Origin: UBA964 sp031382085
GTDB taxonomy: Bacteria > Pseudomonadota > Gammaproteobacteria > Steroidobacterales > Steroidobacteraceae
DNA: 64,000 nt
Assembly: GCA_031382085.1 (NCBI GenBank)
Contig: JANMYM010000027.1
Span: 1 to 64,000, forward strand
Direction of reading: 5' to 3'
Positions 8,897 through 17,876 of the stretch are shown here, in pieces; position 1 is the first letter of the stretch, and each line of letters begins with the position of its first letter. The position numbers and the translations under genes are program-made. The notes beneath the pieces were generated by a model. It was not told the DNA's origin. It made no database searches and saw only the letters and a list, made by a program, of their open reading frames with translations.

Positions 8897-9429
8897 CCGG
8901 CCCAGCTGCGCACGCGCCCCGTGTCGAGATGCACGAAGTCGGAACTGGCGTAATAACCGACACCGCCGGCGGACGCGGCCAGCGCCGCATCGCGCAGCTG
9001 TGCACAATCCACGCCCGCGAGACGCACATCGATGGCGCGGCCTTCGAGATGCAGGCTGTGTTCCGCGACACCATGCCCGGCGGCGCGCAGGGCTTCGTTC
9101 GTCTGGGGCGAGCGGTATCCGGAAATGACTTCGTAGCGCGCCGGCACACCTAACACGCGCGCCAGCGCGAGCAGCTGCCGAAACAAGCCCCGATCCATGA
9201 CATGCACGGCGTCGTTGCGATGATCGCGCAGCAGGCGATCAAACTGGCTCAGGCTATCCGCATTGAAAGCGCCGTCCATGCCGCAAATGTCGGCCGCCAG
9301 CGACTCACCGGTGTGGGTGTTGCGGAGCTCAAGCCGAAAATCGTCGCTGGCCCGCGCGCGCGCGGAATACGCCACCGCGCCGGCCGCGAGCAGCGCCTGC
9401 ACCGCAAAACAGCGGCGCGTCAACAACAT
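8893..9429 (-). CDS. YcbK/MepK-like peptidoglycan endopeptidase (M15 fold)
   Basis: 178 residues from an ATG at 9429 that overlaps the stop of the upstream decarboxylase gene (TGATG). The N-terminus (MLLTRRCFAVQALLAAGAVA) has a twin-arginine-like signal as in YcbK. The catalytic part shows ISGYRSPQTNEALRAAG, HSLHLEGRAIDVRL (zinc His and Asp) and FVHLDTGRVRSW (third zinc ligand). E. coli MepK cleaves 3-3 cross-links, the products of L,D-transpeptidases such as the convergent neighbour, so the two may act in turn on the same bond. Export route is inferred from the signal. Confidence 0.9.
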   Translation of the reverse strand: MLLTRRCFAVQALLAAGAVAYSARARASDDFRLELRNTHTGESLAADICGMDGAFNADSLSQFDRLLRDHRNDAVHVMDRGLFRQLLALARVLGVPARYEVISGYRSPQTNEALRAAGHGVAEHSLHLEGRAIDVRLAGVDCAQLRDAALAASAGGVGYYASSDFVHLDTGRVRSWAG

Positions 9430-10733
9430 CAGCGCAACACCTGCACGACACCGCCAACATCGCCGGCGTCGGCGTTGACCGAGACCACGGTGGCCTTGGG
9501 GAAGAAATTGAAATCGCTGGCGCTCGCCCAGGTGTAGGCGCCCATCGAGCGGCCGATCACCAGATCGCCCGCGCGCAATTCCGGCAGCATCAGGTTTTCT
9601 GCGATCACATCGATGCTGTCGCAAGTTGGGCCTGCTAACACGGACGGCAGCTTCTCGGCCGCTGGAGCGAAATCCACCGCCGGCAGGGCCTCCACGGGAT
9701 AGCGCGCGTGATCGTAGATCTGGCCACTATAGGAGCCGTACATGCCATCGTCGAGGTAGTACCACCAGTGGCCTTCGCGTTTCGCGCGGCCAATCACCGT
9801 GGCGACGCCGATCGCGGCGGGACCGACAATGTAACGGCCCGGCTCTGCGATGACGCTGATTCTGTTAGGCAGGTCGGCCAGCGCCTTGCGGATCGGTGCA
9901 CAGAAGCGCCCGATGTCCGGCACGCGCTGCGCGTAATCGATCGGAAAACCGCCACCGATGTCGAGCAGATCGAAGGCGCCGAGCTTCTCGCGCCGGCCCA
10001 GGGTCATGAGTCGCGCGCAGACTTCGATCGCCTCGACGTGTTTCGCGGCAGTCTGCGCCTGCGAACCCACGTGGAACGACAGACCCCGTATTTCAACGCC
10101 GAGATCCCTCGCCAGCCTGGCGAGCGAGGCGACGTCCTCGGGATCGCAGCCGAACTTGCGTGACAGATCGCATACCGCGCCCGGGCTGCGGAACGAAACC
10201 CGCAACAGCAACTGGGCCTTGCCACGATGCCGCGCGAACTTGCGCACCTCGTCATGATTGTCGGCCACGAACATGGTGATGCCGCGGCGCAGCGCCTCAA
10301 CGATATCGGAATCGCGCTTGATCGGATGCGTGTGTATGCAGCGCTGCGGATCGAGGCCCATGCGCGCCACCAGGTCCACTTCGCCCGTGGTCGCGAGATC
10401 CAGATTGCCGCCCATCGCGTACACCGTGCGCACCACCGCCGGATGCGGCATCGGCTTCAGTGCGTAATGCAGCAGCACGCCCGGCAGCGCGCGGCTCAGT
10501 TGCCGATACTGCTGGCGCACGCGTTCGCAATCGACGATCAGCAGTGGGGAGCCAAATTCCCGCACCAGACGCCGAATCTCGCGGGCCTCGAAGGGGTCGA
10601 TCCACCGGGCCTTGCGCGATCGTGACGGCCTGATCGGGACCAGCGGGCGCGCCGGAGCCACAGCCGGGGCTACCGCCGGTCCGCCACCGCGGGCAGTCAA
10701 TGAATTTGCGCGTTCAACCTTGGGCATGGGCAT
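9429..10733 (-). CDS. PLP-dependent ornithine/lysine/diaminopimelate decarboxylase (fold III)
   Basis: 434 residues from the ATG at 10733; the next in-frame ATG at 10727 is equally possible. It is an alanine-racemase-fold decarboxylase. The PLP lysine lies in HYALKPMPHP (most relatives have YAVKAN). Also visible are the HVGSQ motif, the glycine-rich LLDIGGGFP, the phosphate-binding AEPGRYIVG, the second-subunit active-site PTCDSID and the C-terminal GAYTWASASDFNFFP. The CDS-ID motif with one cysteine and aspartate points to ornithine- or lysine-type amine substrates, so a putrescine or cadaverine product is likely. A proline/alanine-rich extension precedes the domain. Confidence 0.9.
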   Translation of the reverse strand: MPMPKVERANSLTARGGGPAVAPAVAPARPLVPIRPSRSRKARWIDPFEAREIRRLVREFGSPLLIVDCERVRQQYRQLSRALPGVLLHYALKPMPHPAVVRTVYAMGGNLDLATTGEVDLVARMGLDPQRCIHTHPIKRDSDIVEALRRGITMFVADNHDEVRKFARHRGKAQLLLRVSFRSPGAVCDLSRKFGCDPEDVASLARLARDLGVEIRGLSFHVGSQAQTAAKHVEAIEVCARLMTLGRREKLGAFDLLDIGGGFPIDYAQRVPDIGRFCAPIRKALADLPNRISVIAEPGRYIVGPAAIGVATVIGRAKREGHWWYYLDDGMYGSYSGQIYDHARYPVEALPAVDFAPAAEKLPSVLAGPTCDSIDVIAENLMLPELRAGDLVIGRSMGAYTWASASDFNFFPKATVVSVNADAGDVGGVVQVLR

Positions 10734-11028
10734 ACCTGAAAGAGAGCCCGGAATTCTAGGGAATTCGAGCCACATCGCAATATCCAGCAGCGGTTTTTGG
10801 GCCGGAACCGGTACTTTGTTACATTCCGAGCCCACTTATGGATACAACCAGCCCCGGGAACCGGGCCAAAAGCCCCGCCGAGCCCGGTCCGACCTGGAAA
10901 ACCTGCTGGCCTCCCGGCTACCCCCGATTGCCATTGCAGAGTCGGGACGCAGCAGCGCAAGCCGGCCCGTGTCAGTGGAATGGCTTTTGCACCGTGTTAT
11001 CGTTCGGGCAATGATCGTGGAGTAAAGC

Positions 11029-13251
11029 ATGCGTTATCCATCACGCACAGCCAGTCTGTTAGTCGTGATCTGCATTGCGACGCTCAGTTTGGTCGCGGCC
11101 GCGCAAGCCCCCAAACGCCTTGACTACCCGCGGCCGGTGCGCGGAGACACGGTTGACAACTACCACGGGACCCTGGTGCGGGACCCCTATCGCGGGCTCG
11201 AGGACCTCGATTCCACCGCGACGCGCAGCTGGGTAGCCGCCCAGGCGCAACTCACAAACCGTTATCTCGCCGCGCTGCCGGGGCGCGACCGGTTGCGCTC
11301 GCGTCTCGCGCAGCTGGTCAACTACGAACGCTTCGGGGTCCCGTTTCAGGCTGGCGGTCACTATTTCTATAGCCGCAACACCGGCCTGCAAAACCAGAAT
11401 GTACTGTATGTGACAACTGCGCTCGACGCGCCGCCGACCGTCGCCTTCGACCCTAACACCCTGTCGCAGGACGGCAGGCTCGCCGTAGTCGGTTACGCAC
11501 CAAGCCATGGCGGCAAGCTGCTCGCCTATGGCGTATCGGTGTCCGGGTCCGACTGGACCGACTGGCACGTGCGCGATCTTGCCACGGGGCTCGACCTGCC
11601 CGACGTGATCCGCTTTACCAAGTACTACGCGCCCGCTTTTTCGCGCGACGATCGTGGCCTCGTTTACAGCGCGTTTCCGGCTCCCGCGCCGGGCGCGGAG
11701 CTCAGCGCCCAGGACCTCGGCAACGCGGTTTTCTACCACGTGTTAGGAACCCCCGCCTCGGCCGATCAGAAACTGCTCGAGCTGGCAGCACATCCCGATT
11801 GGCAGTACCAGCCGGATCTGTCCGACGATGGCCGTTGGCTGGTTGTGACCGTCGGCGAAGGCCAGGTCGGCGACAAGGGCGTGGAGAACGTCTATCTGAT
11901 CGACATGGCATCGGCAGCCCGCGCGGTGATGCCGGTCGTCGAGGGGTTCGGCGCCGCATATGTCTATGCCGGCTCGGATCAGGGACAACTGTTTTTCCTG
12001 ACGACCGCCGGGGCTCCTAACGGCAAAGTTGTCGCCGTCGATCCGTTGCGGCCGGCCGCCAATCCTCGCACGGTCATCGCGGAAGGACCGGACGCCATTG
12101 ATTTAACATCATCCAGCGTCACGCTGGTTGCACACCAGCTTTTCGTGCAGACCATCCACGACGCGCATAGTCGAGTCGGCACTTACGGACTGGATGGCAA
12201 ACTGCTGCGCGAAATTACGCTGCCCGGAACCGGTACCGCCGTTGGGTTTGGCGGTCAAGCGCAGGATCGCGTCACCTTCTTTCGGTTCACCGATCTTGTA
12301 ACTGCGTCAACGGTCTATCGCTACGATCCGGAATCCGGCAAGAGCCAGGTGTTCCGGGCGCCGAAAGTGAATTTCGACAGCGGCGCGTTTGAGGAAAAGC
12401 AGGTGTTCTACCCGGGCAAGGACGGCACGCGCATTCCGATGCTGCTCGCGTACCGCAAGGGTCTCAAGCTCAACGGCCAGAATCCGGTATTGCTCTATGG
12501 TTACGGCGGCTTCGGTATTCCCGTGCTGCCAAGCTTCAGTTTTGCGCGCATCGCCTGGCTGGAACTCGGCGGGGTCTATGCGATCGCTAACATCCGAGGC
12601 GGCGGAGAATACGGCGAAGCCTGGCATCGCCAGGCGAACCGTGCGCACAAACAGGTGGTGTTTGATGACTTCATTGCCGCTGCGGAGTGGTTGATCGCCC
12701 GGCGTTACACCTCCACTCCCCGGCTCGCGATTCAAGGCGAGTCTAACGGCGGCCTGCTCGTGGGCGCCTGCATCACGCAGCGTCCAGAGCTGTACGGTGC
12801 GGCTATCGCGGGTGTCGGCGTCATGGACATGCTGCGGTTTGATCGCTTCGGCCAGGGTGCCGGCTGGACCGGTGAATACGGCTCGCCCCAGGATGCTAAC
12901 GATTTCCCGGCCCTGTACGCGTACTCACCGCTGCATCGCGTACGCGCCGGAACCCGTTATCCCGCGACTATGATCATCACCGGCGATCACGACACCCGCG
13001 TGATACCGATGCATTCCTTCAAGTTTGCGGCCGCGATGCAGGCCGCGCAGGCCGGAGCAGCGCCCATTCTGCTCAATGTCGAATTGTCGTCCGGACACGG
13101 GGGCGGGCCCACCGTGACCCAGGCAATCGAGCAAAACACCGATATATTGGCCTTTCTGGCGGACCGGCTGCGCATACCGCTCAAGACCGCGGCGGACGAC
13201 CGCGAGCGCCCGCCTAACGCCTGGGTGCAGTTTCTTTCAAGAAAGCGCTGA
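11029..13251 (+). CDS. Secreted prolyl oligopeptidase (family S9)
   Basis: 740 residues. A signal peptide (MRYPSRTASLLVVICIATLS then LVAAAQA) precedes the beta-propeller (from about residue 60) and the C-terminal alpha/beta-hydrolase domain. The catalytic triad is seen as the serine in GESNGGLLVG, the aspartate in IITGDHDTRV and the histidine in SSGHGGGPT. YGYGGFGIP and ANIRGGGEYGE form the oxyanion region. It cleaves short proline-containing peptides, here in the periplasm. A GGAG ribosome site lies just before the ATG. The last 38 bp overlap the end of the convergent MFS gene, and this is where the catabolic region begins. Confidence 0.95.
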   Translation: MRYPSRTASLLVVICIATLSLVAAAQAPKRLDYPRPVRGDTVDNYHGTLVRDPYRGLEDLDSTATRSWVAAQAQLTNRYLAALPGRDRLRSRLAQLVNYERFGVPFQAGGHYFYSRNTGLQNQNVLYVTTALDAPPTVAFDPNTLSQDGRLAVVGYAPSHGGKLLAYGVSVSGSDWTDWHVRDLATGLDLPDVIRFTKYYAPAFSRDDRGLVYSAFPAPAPGAELSAQDLGNAVFYHVLGTPASADQKLLELAAHPDWQYQPDLSDDGRWLVVTVGEGQVGDKGVENVYLIDMASAARAVMPVVEGFGAAYVYAGSDQGQLFFLTTAGAPNGKVVAVDPLRPAANPRTVIAEGPDAIDLTSSSVTLVAHQLFVQTIHDAHSRVGTYGLDGKLLREITLPGTGTAVGFGGQAQDRVTFFRFTDLVTASTVYRYDPESGKSQVFRAPKVNFDSGAFEEKQVFYPGKDGTRIPMLLAYRKGLKLNGQNPVLLYGYGGFGIPVLPSFSFARIAWLELGGVYAIANIRGGGEYGEAWHRQANRAHKQVVFDDFIAAAEWLIARRYTSTPRLAIQGESNGGLLVGACITQRPELYGAAIAGVGVMDMLRFDRFGQGAGWTGEYGSPQDANDFPALYAYSPLHRVRAGTRYPATMIITGDHDTRVIPMHSFKFAAAMQAAQAGAAPILLNVELSSGHGGGPTVTQAIEQNTDILAFLADRLRIPLKTAADDRERPPNAWVQFLSRKR

Positions 13252-14434
13252 CGACGATGCCGAGCATGAGCCCTCCTAACGCTAAACTGAGGGTATGTTG
13301 AATGCCGAACCGCTGCGCGATTGCTCCCGCAATTGATGGCGCTATGCCGCCGCCAAAGATCTCACCGGTCCCAATGATAAGGCCGGCAGTTGAAGAGATC
13401 AGCCCTTGCGGCGCGGCCTCCGCTGCAATCGGGCCGGTGATCAGGCCTAACAGGCCAAAGCAGAAAAACGTGGACGCAAAAAGTAGTGCAAACAACAGCA
13501 GTGGATTGGCTGCTGCCCGTGTAAAGAGATAGAGGAACACGGCGCCAACCGCAAACCCTGCTAGCGAGACGGTTTTGCGGCCCAGGAGGTCTGACGCGCC
13601 TGGCAACACGACCTGCCCCAGGAACCCACCGAAACCGATGGCGGAGGTGACGAAACCCATTTGCTGGGTGCTGAGTTTCAGGAAATCGACAAGGTAGCTG
13701 GGGACCATGGCGCTAAGCACAAAGATTCCGCTCATTGCGCACAACAGCGCCAGCATGCCAATTGGCACGTTTCGGTGGCTCAGTAGCTGCCTGAGCGGAG
13801 CGCGACGCCCCGCGGCTTCGGCGCCGGCGGTCTGCGGATCGCGAACGACCTTCCATATCAGGTAGCCGACGATCAGCCCAGGAATGGCCACAATAAGGAA
13901 CACCCACCGCCAAGTCACGACTTTGAGCAATTGCGTCGCCAGAATGGGTCCTAGCGCCAGGCCCAACAGCGGGAACGCGCTTTGCTGCAGCCCCAAATTG
14001 AACCCCAACCTGGAAGGTCGGGACACGTCTGCCGTGGCGGCAAAACTGGTCGGACAGAATGATCCTTCCGTCACTCCCATCAATGCGCGCAGCACCAGCA
14101 ACATTGTTAGCCCGCTTGCCAGACCAGAAATCCCCGACAGCAGCGAGAAGCCGATGATGGCTGGAACAAGGACAATGCGGCGTCCGAATCGGTCAGACAG
14201 CCCTCCGGCCAGGATTGCAAAGACACCCCAAGTGATGCCCAAAGCACCGACCAGGTTGCCGATGTCCTGATAGTTGAGATGGAGGTCGCGCATGATCTCT
14301 GGAAACAATGGGGCGATGATCCAGCGATCCAAACCCACCAGACCGAAACCCAGGGTGAGCAGCGACACGACTCGCCATTCATGCTTGGTGTCGTGAGCCT
14401 GAACGCTGCCGTCAATTTTGCTTGCGTTGATCAT
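13214..14434 (-). CDS. MFS transporter of the hydroquinone operon
   Basis: 406 residues with about twelve hydrophobic segments. The start at 14434 is chosen because AGGAGA lies 8 nt before it; a start at 14467 would extend further into the Rieske gene. MFS signatures are GLDRWIIAPLFPEI in the first helix and the loop 2-3 motif GGLSDRFGRR. As the last gene of the hydroquinone operon it probably imports an aromatic or organic acid substrate or exports an intermediate. The 3' end overlaps the prolyl oligopeptidase gene by 38 bp. Substrate unknown. Confidence 0.88.
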   Translation of the reverse strand: MINASKIDGSVQAHDTKHEWRVVSLLTLGFGLVGLDRWIIAPLFPEIMRDLHLNYQDIGNLVGALGITWGVFAILAGGLSDRFGRRIVLVPAIIGFSLLSGISGLASGLTMLLVLRALMGVTEGSFCPTSFAATADVSRPSRLGFNLGLQQSAFPLLGLALGPILATQLLKVVTWRWVFLIVAIPGLIVGYLIWKVVRDPQTAGAEAAGRRAPLRQLLSHRNVPIGMLALLCAMSGIFVLSAMVPSYLVDFLKLSTQQMGFVTSAIGFGGFLGQVVLPGASDLLGRKTVSLAGFAVGAVFLYLFTRAAANPLLLFALLFASTFFCFGLLGLITGPIAAEAAPQGLISSTAGLIIGTGEIFGGGIAPSIAGAIAQRFGIQHTLSLALGGLMLGIVVSAFLKETAPRR

Positions 14435-14849
14435 GAACTGGTTCTCCTGAAAATTCTGTCGGGTCAATAGATTTCACGATTCGAAGCTGACCTGAACGCA
14501 CTTCAACCGGCACGCGTTCCAGCCAGCAGTTTTCCGCCGCACCTAGCACGCCAAATCCGTCTTCGATGCGGAATTCCGCGAGATGTCGCGAACACCGGAT
14601 TCGGTCGCCCTTCGCGTTTAAAAATTCGTGAGGTCGGATATTCAGTGCCAACGAGCTGTGCGGACAAAGGTTGAGAAAGCCAAAAACAGTTTGCCCACGG
14701 CGCACGACAAACATAGAGAATGCGGCATAGTGACTGCCAAAAGAATATTCCCTGGCGGCGCCGTCTGGAATTTCTTCGAGCGTGCCAAGAACCTGCCCAG
14801 GCTCGGGGGCGTTTGGGCGCGTTTGCCAAAAGTCTATGGTGCGCATCAT
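14412..14849 (-). CDS. Rieske [2Fe-2S] protein
   Basis: 145 residues from the ATG at 14849, which overlaps the upstream stop (ATGA). A Rieske cluster site is clear: CPHSS (Cys and His) and, about 33 residues later, CSRHLAEF (Cys and His). No catalytic oxygenase domain or transmembrane segment follows, so it resembles a Rieske ferredoxin or a small regulatory Rieske protein. In this operon it could pass electrons to an upstream aromatic hydroxylase outside the window, or keep the ferrous iron of the hydroquinone dioxygenase reduced. Both roles are inference. Confidence 0.88.
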   Translation of the reverse strand: MMRTIDFWQTRPNAPEPGQVLGTLEEIPDGAAREYSFGSHYAAFSMFVVRRGQTVFGFLNLCPHSSLALNIRPHEFLNAKGDRIRCSRHLAEFRIEDGFGVLGAAENCWLERVPVEVRSGQLRIVKSIDPTEFSGEPVHDQRKQN

Positions 14850-15166
14850 GACGCAACTCTGCCCTTGATGGTGCGCCACGTATTTTCATGATCCGCATGC
14901 AGAGCGAAAATCTCAGTTCGAAAAAATAGCTCCGCCCGCGAATACGGGTCGTCGGCCAGGAATGCCTCAACGGCGGCTCGCGTGTCTGCCTCGAGCAGCA
15001 ACCACGTGCCGCGCATCGTCCCTGAGGAATCGTCCACGATCGGCGCACCTGTTAAAAAGCGGGCAGTCAGATCGGCCCGCCGCAAATAATCGCGGTGTGC
15101 CGGCCGGGTGATCGCTCGCAAATCAGCGGTATTTCCACGATCCAATGCCACAACGATCCAGTGCAT
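14846..15166 (-). CDS. YciI-like protein
   Basis: 106 residues of the YCII ferredoxin-like fold: MHWIVVALDR at the N-terminus, the HRDYLRR helix with the conserved His, GAPIVDDSSGTMRGTWLLLEA and the DDPYSRAELF loop. One family member, TftG of the 2,4,5-trichlorophenoxyacetate pathway, removes chloride from a chlorinated hydroxyquinol, so a lyase or isomerase step on a hydroquinone derivative is conceivable here. It lies 12 nt after the maleylacetate reductase gene and overlaps the Rieske gene. Confidence 0.82.
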   Translation of the reverse strand: MHWIVVALDRGNTADLRAITRPAHRDYLRRADLTARFLTGAPIVDDSSGTMRGTWLLLEADTRAAVEAFLADDPYSRAELFFRTEIFALHADHENTWRTIKGRVAS

Positions 15167-15178
15167 CGCGTTGATCGC

Positions 15179-16237
15179 CTAGGGTGCAGTGCCGTGCCAG
15201 GCGTGCTCAAGCATGGCGCGAATCGGTTCATAGCTAACGAGTGTCGGATTCCAGTACGGCTTTTCTGTTATCAGCGACGCCGCGCGATCAAGACTATCGT
15301 ATGCCATGCCGATTGCCTTGAGACCGCGTGGAATTGCCAGTGTTTGCCCTAACGCATAGAGGCCTTGGGCTGCGCTTTGACGCTGCGTAGCATACGCTAG
15401 AGGCGCGAGCAGATCGGGCACTGCAGCTTCGTTGTATTGCACTGAATACGGGAGCATAACAGCATGAGTCTCTGCATGCGGCAATTGGAATGCGCCGCCA
15501 AGCACATGGCACACTTTGTGATGCAGCGACATGCCTACCGAGTGAAGCGACAGACCACAAAGCCAAGCGGCGTAGAGAACATCGCCGCGCACCTGCTGAT
15601 CGCGAGGGGTGCGCCTCAACTCAGGTAAGCCGGCTACCAGCAAATCTAACGCTCGGCAGGCCAATGTTGAAATTAGTGGATTTCGATCCTGCGCGTATAG
15701 CGCCTCAACCGCATGCGCCATTGCATTTAACCCACTCGTTGCCGTGACCTGATCCGGAAGTTCCAATGTTAGGTTGACATCGTAAATCACTGTTTCCGGC
15801 AGTACGCGCGCATCGCGAAGCGTGGTCTTTTGCCCGGCCGTGGTCTCGCCGAGTATCGACGTCGCTTCTGATCCGGCGTAAGTCGTCGGCAGGACAAGCT
15901 GCGGAAGGTCCGTGCGCAGTGCAAGCGCTTTTGAAAGCCCGATCGCACTGCCACCGCCAATGGCAACCAGGCAGTCGCCGCGAACCTCAGTCAACTCTTC
16001 CAGAGCCCTTTCGGTGACGTCCGCTGGCGTGTGCATGACCGCGCCAGGAAAGCTGCCGGCCAACATGCCATGCAGTTGCACGCACAGCATAGAGGCCTGC
16101 TGTAAGCGTCCGGCAGTGCTGATGACAAATGCGCGTTGACCGCCCAGGTTGCGGATCTCCTGCGCCACGTTAGCGATCGTACCCGAGCCGAACAACACGC
16201 GACTTGGAAGACCGGAAAAGTTGAACGGCCGTATCAT
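15179..16237 (-). CDS. Maleylacetate reductase
   Basis: 352 residues, typical for the family. It is an iron-containing alcohol dehydrogenase-fold enzyme that reduces maleylacetate to 3-oxoadipate with NAD(P)H. Seen are the N-terminal RVLFGSGT, the nucleotide-binding AIGGGSAIGLSKALAL, the LPTTYAGSEAT motif diagnostic of maleylacetate reductases, SGLNAMAHAVEALYA and the GMSLHHKVCHVLGG and LPHAETHAVMLPY motifs carrying conserved histidines. It overlaps the CoA-transferase B gene by 4 nt (ATGA). It fits as the step after 4-hydroxymuconic semialdehyde dehydrogenase. Confidence 0.95.
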   Translation of the reverse strand: MIRPFNFSGLPSRVLFGSGTIANVAQEIRNLGGQRAFVISTAGRLQQASMLCVQLHGMLAGSFPGAVMHTPADVTERALEELTEVRGDCLVAIGGGSAIGLSKALALRTDLPQLVLPTTYAGSEATSILGETTAGQKTTLRDARVLPETVIYDVNLTLELPDQVTATSGLNAMAHAVEALYAQDRNPLISTLACRALDLLVAGLPELRRTPRDQQVRGDVLYAAWLCGLSLHSVGMSLHHKVCHVLGGAFQLPHAETHAVMLPYSVQYNEAAVPDLLAPLAYATQRQSAAQGLYALGQTLAIPRGLKAIGMAYDSLDRAASLITEKPYWNPTLVSYEPIRAMLEHAWHGTAP

Positions 16238-17010
16238 CCCTGTTCGCCGTGCGCGCGGTCGGTTCTAGCTAACAGATCTCGCAGTACGTCGAGCTCAGTG
16301 GAACTCGGTGCGGGTGTTACCTCTAGTTCATCTGCAAAGCGCAATGGCCAAGCCGTGGCAGCGCTCACGCGTTCACGAGTCACGCCAGGATGAAGACCGT
16401 TCACAACCAACTCCCGACTCTGTGGATCGGGACGCATCACGCAGAGATCGGTGACCAGACAAGTTGGGCCGCGAGTCGTGAAACCGTGCCTGAGTCTATC
16501 ATCCGCGCCTCGGCCGTGACCAAACGTTGTTAGGAAATCCAATTCACTCACAAATGCTCTTTTGGACTGATTCATGATGATAAAGACCTCGCCGCAATGA
16601 GCTGCGATCTCCGGTGCCCCTCCCGCGCCCGGCAAACGCACGTCAGGTCGCGCGTAGCGCCCGATTACGGTTGAGTTCAAGTTCGCGAATCGATCAATCT
16701 GCGCTCCGCTGAGAAACCCAACGGAGATACGACCACCTTGCAGCCAATAACGGAAAATCTCGGGCACGGAAACGGTGGTTAGCGCGGTGCTGAATAGTTC
16801 CCCATCGCCGATTGATAACGGCAACACTTCGGGTTTTGTAGCGATGGTTCCGGATTCATAGATCAAGGTCACGTCAGGAGCATGCGTGAGCCTCGCGAGG
16901 TTACAGGCCGCAGAGGGCAAGCCGATTCCCACGAAACACACCTGAGCGTCGTTCAGGAGCCGTGATGCCGTTACGGTCATCATTTCCTGTGCTGTGTAAG
17001 CGAGACTCAC
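16234..17010 (-). CDS. 3-oxoadipate (glutaconate-type) CoA-transferase, subunit B
   Basis: 258 residues. It belongs to the GctB/CatJ class I CoA-transferase subunits. The catalytic glutamate is expected in LIYESGTI (about residue 52). GGRISVGFLSGAQIDRFANLN and LPGAGGAPEIA are also characteristic, the first being split here by its conserved glycines. With subunit A it moves CoA from succinyl-CoA to 3-oxoadipate, the product of maleylacetate reductase. The start at 17010 overlaps the subunit A stop by 4 nt, as expected for a coupled heterodimer. Confidence 0.92.
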   Translation of the reverse strand: MSLAYTAQEMMTVTASRLLNDAQVCFVGIGLPSAACNLARLTHAPDVTLIYESGTIATKPEVLPLSIGDGELFSTALTTVSVPEIFRYWLQGGRISVGFLSGAQIDRFANLNSTVIGRYARPDVRLPGAGGAPEIAAHCGEVFIIMNQSKRAFVSELDFLTTFGHGRGADDRLRHGFTTRGPTCLVTDLCVMRPDPQSRELVVNGLHPGVTRERVSAATAWPLRFADELEVTPAPSSTELDVLRDLLARTDRAHGEQG

Positions 17011-17876
17011 GACATAGCCGACGACACGTTAGCTGCCTCGACAGTGCCCGGGCTTTGGGAAACCACATTGTCTTGCATCCACTTCTGGAATTTTTCCCGA
17101 TCGCGACTGATGGCATCCCAGGATGCATAAAAGCGATTGTCGCGCGGGTAGTAACCTTGCGCGTAGGACGGCATAGCACCACCTGGCACGGCACTCACAT
17201 AGTCGATGCACCAACTGGGAATAATCACTCCCGTCAACCCGGAGCTGGGTAGCTGTTCTACAATCTCCTCAACCGTGACCAAAACCCGTTTGGCGGCCAG
17301 CACCGCGTGTTTTTGTACACCGACGATTCCTTCAATCTGAACATTGCCTTTTCGATCCGCGCGTTGTGCATGAATTATCGTAACGTCAGGACGTAACGCC
17401 GGTATTGCAGCGAGCTGCTCGCCCGTGAATGGGCAGCTAACGCTTCGAATCTGTTTGTTATTCGCACGCAAGCCCCCTCCCTGGTAACCACGCAGCACGG
17501 CGAACGGCAGAGCCGCAGCTCCTGCGTCATACGCGCTCGCCATTCCTGCGTGACTGTGCTCGTCTATTTCGAGGGCATTCGGCCAGTCATTTTCGATGGC
17601 GTCGCGTAGTCGGTGCAATGAGCCCACACCTGGATTTCCGCCCCACGAGAAAACGAGCTTGCGTGCGCAGCCACAACCGATCAGCTGGTCGTAAATCAGG
17701 TCGGGTGTCATCCGAATGAGTGTCAGATCGCGGCGCCTCTGTCGAATTACCTCATGCGCAGCCGCAAACGGAATCAGGTGGGTGAATCCCTCCATGGCGA
17801 CAGAGTCGCCGTCGCGCACCAACTCGGACACCGCCGTTGGCAGCGTCACAATATTGGCACAGCGCACCGCGGTCAT
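17007..17876 (-). CDS. 3-oxoadipate (glutaconate-type) CoA-transferase, subunit A
   Basis: 289 residues from the ATG at 17876, which overlaps the aldehyde dehydrogenase stop (ATGA). GctA/CatI family features are VRDGDSVAMEGFTHLIP (the CoA-binding start), VFSWGGNPGVGSLHR, DEHSHAGMASAYDAGAAALP and HAQRADRKGNVQIEG. It pairs with the following subunit B. The complex activates 3-oxoadipate to its CoA ester. The thiolase that would finish the pathway to succinyl-CoA and acetyl-CoA is not in the window. Confidence 0.92.
   Translation of the reverse strand: MTAVRCANIVTLPTAVSELVRDGDSVAMEGFTHLIPFAAAHEVIRQRRRDLTLIRMTPDLIYDQLIGCGCARKLVFSWGGNPGVGSLHRLRDAIENDWPNALEIDEHSHAGMASAYDAGAAALPFAVLRGYQGGGLRANNKQIRSVSCPFTGEQLAAIPALRPDVTIIHAQRADRKGNVQIEGIVGVQKHAVLAAKRVLVTVEEIVEQLPSSGLTGVIIPSWCIDYVSAVPGGAMPSYAQGYYPRDNRFYASWDAISRDREKFQKWMQDNVVSQSPGTVEAANVSSAMS

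Noticed and set aside
8364..9128. 254-codon plus-strand frame running through the L,D-transpeptidase and YcbK-like genes
   Set aside because: It is out of frame with two well-supported genes and rich in Arg, Cys and Ser, as shadow frames are here.
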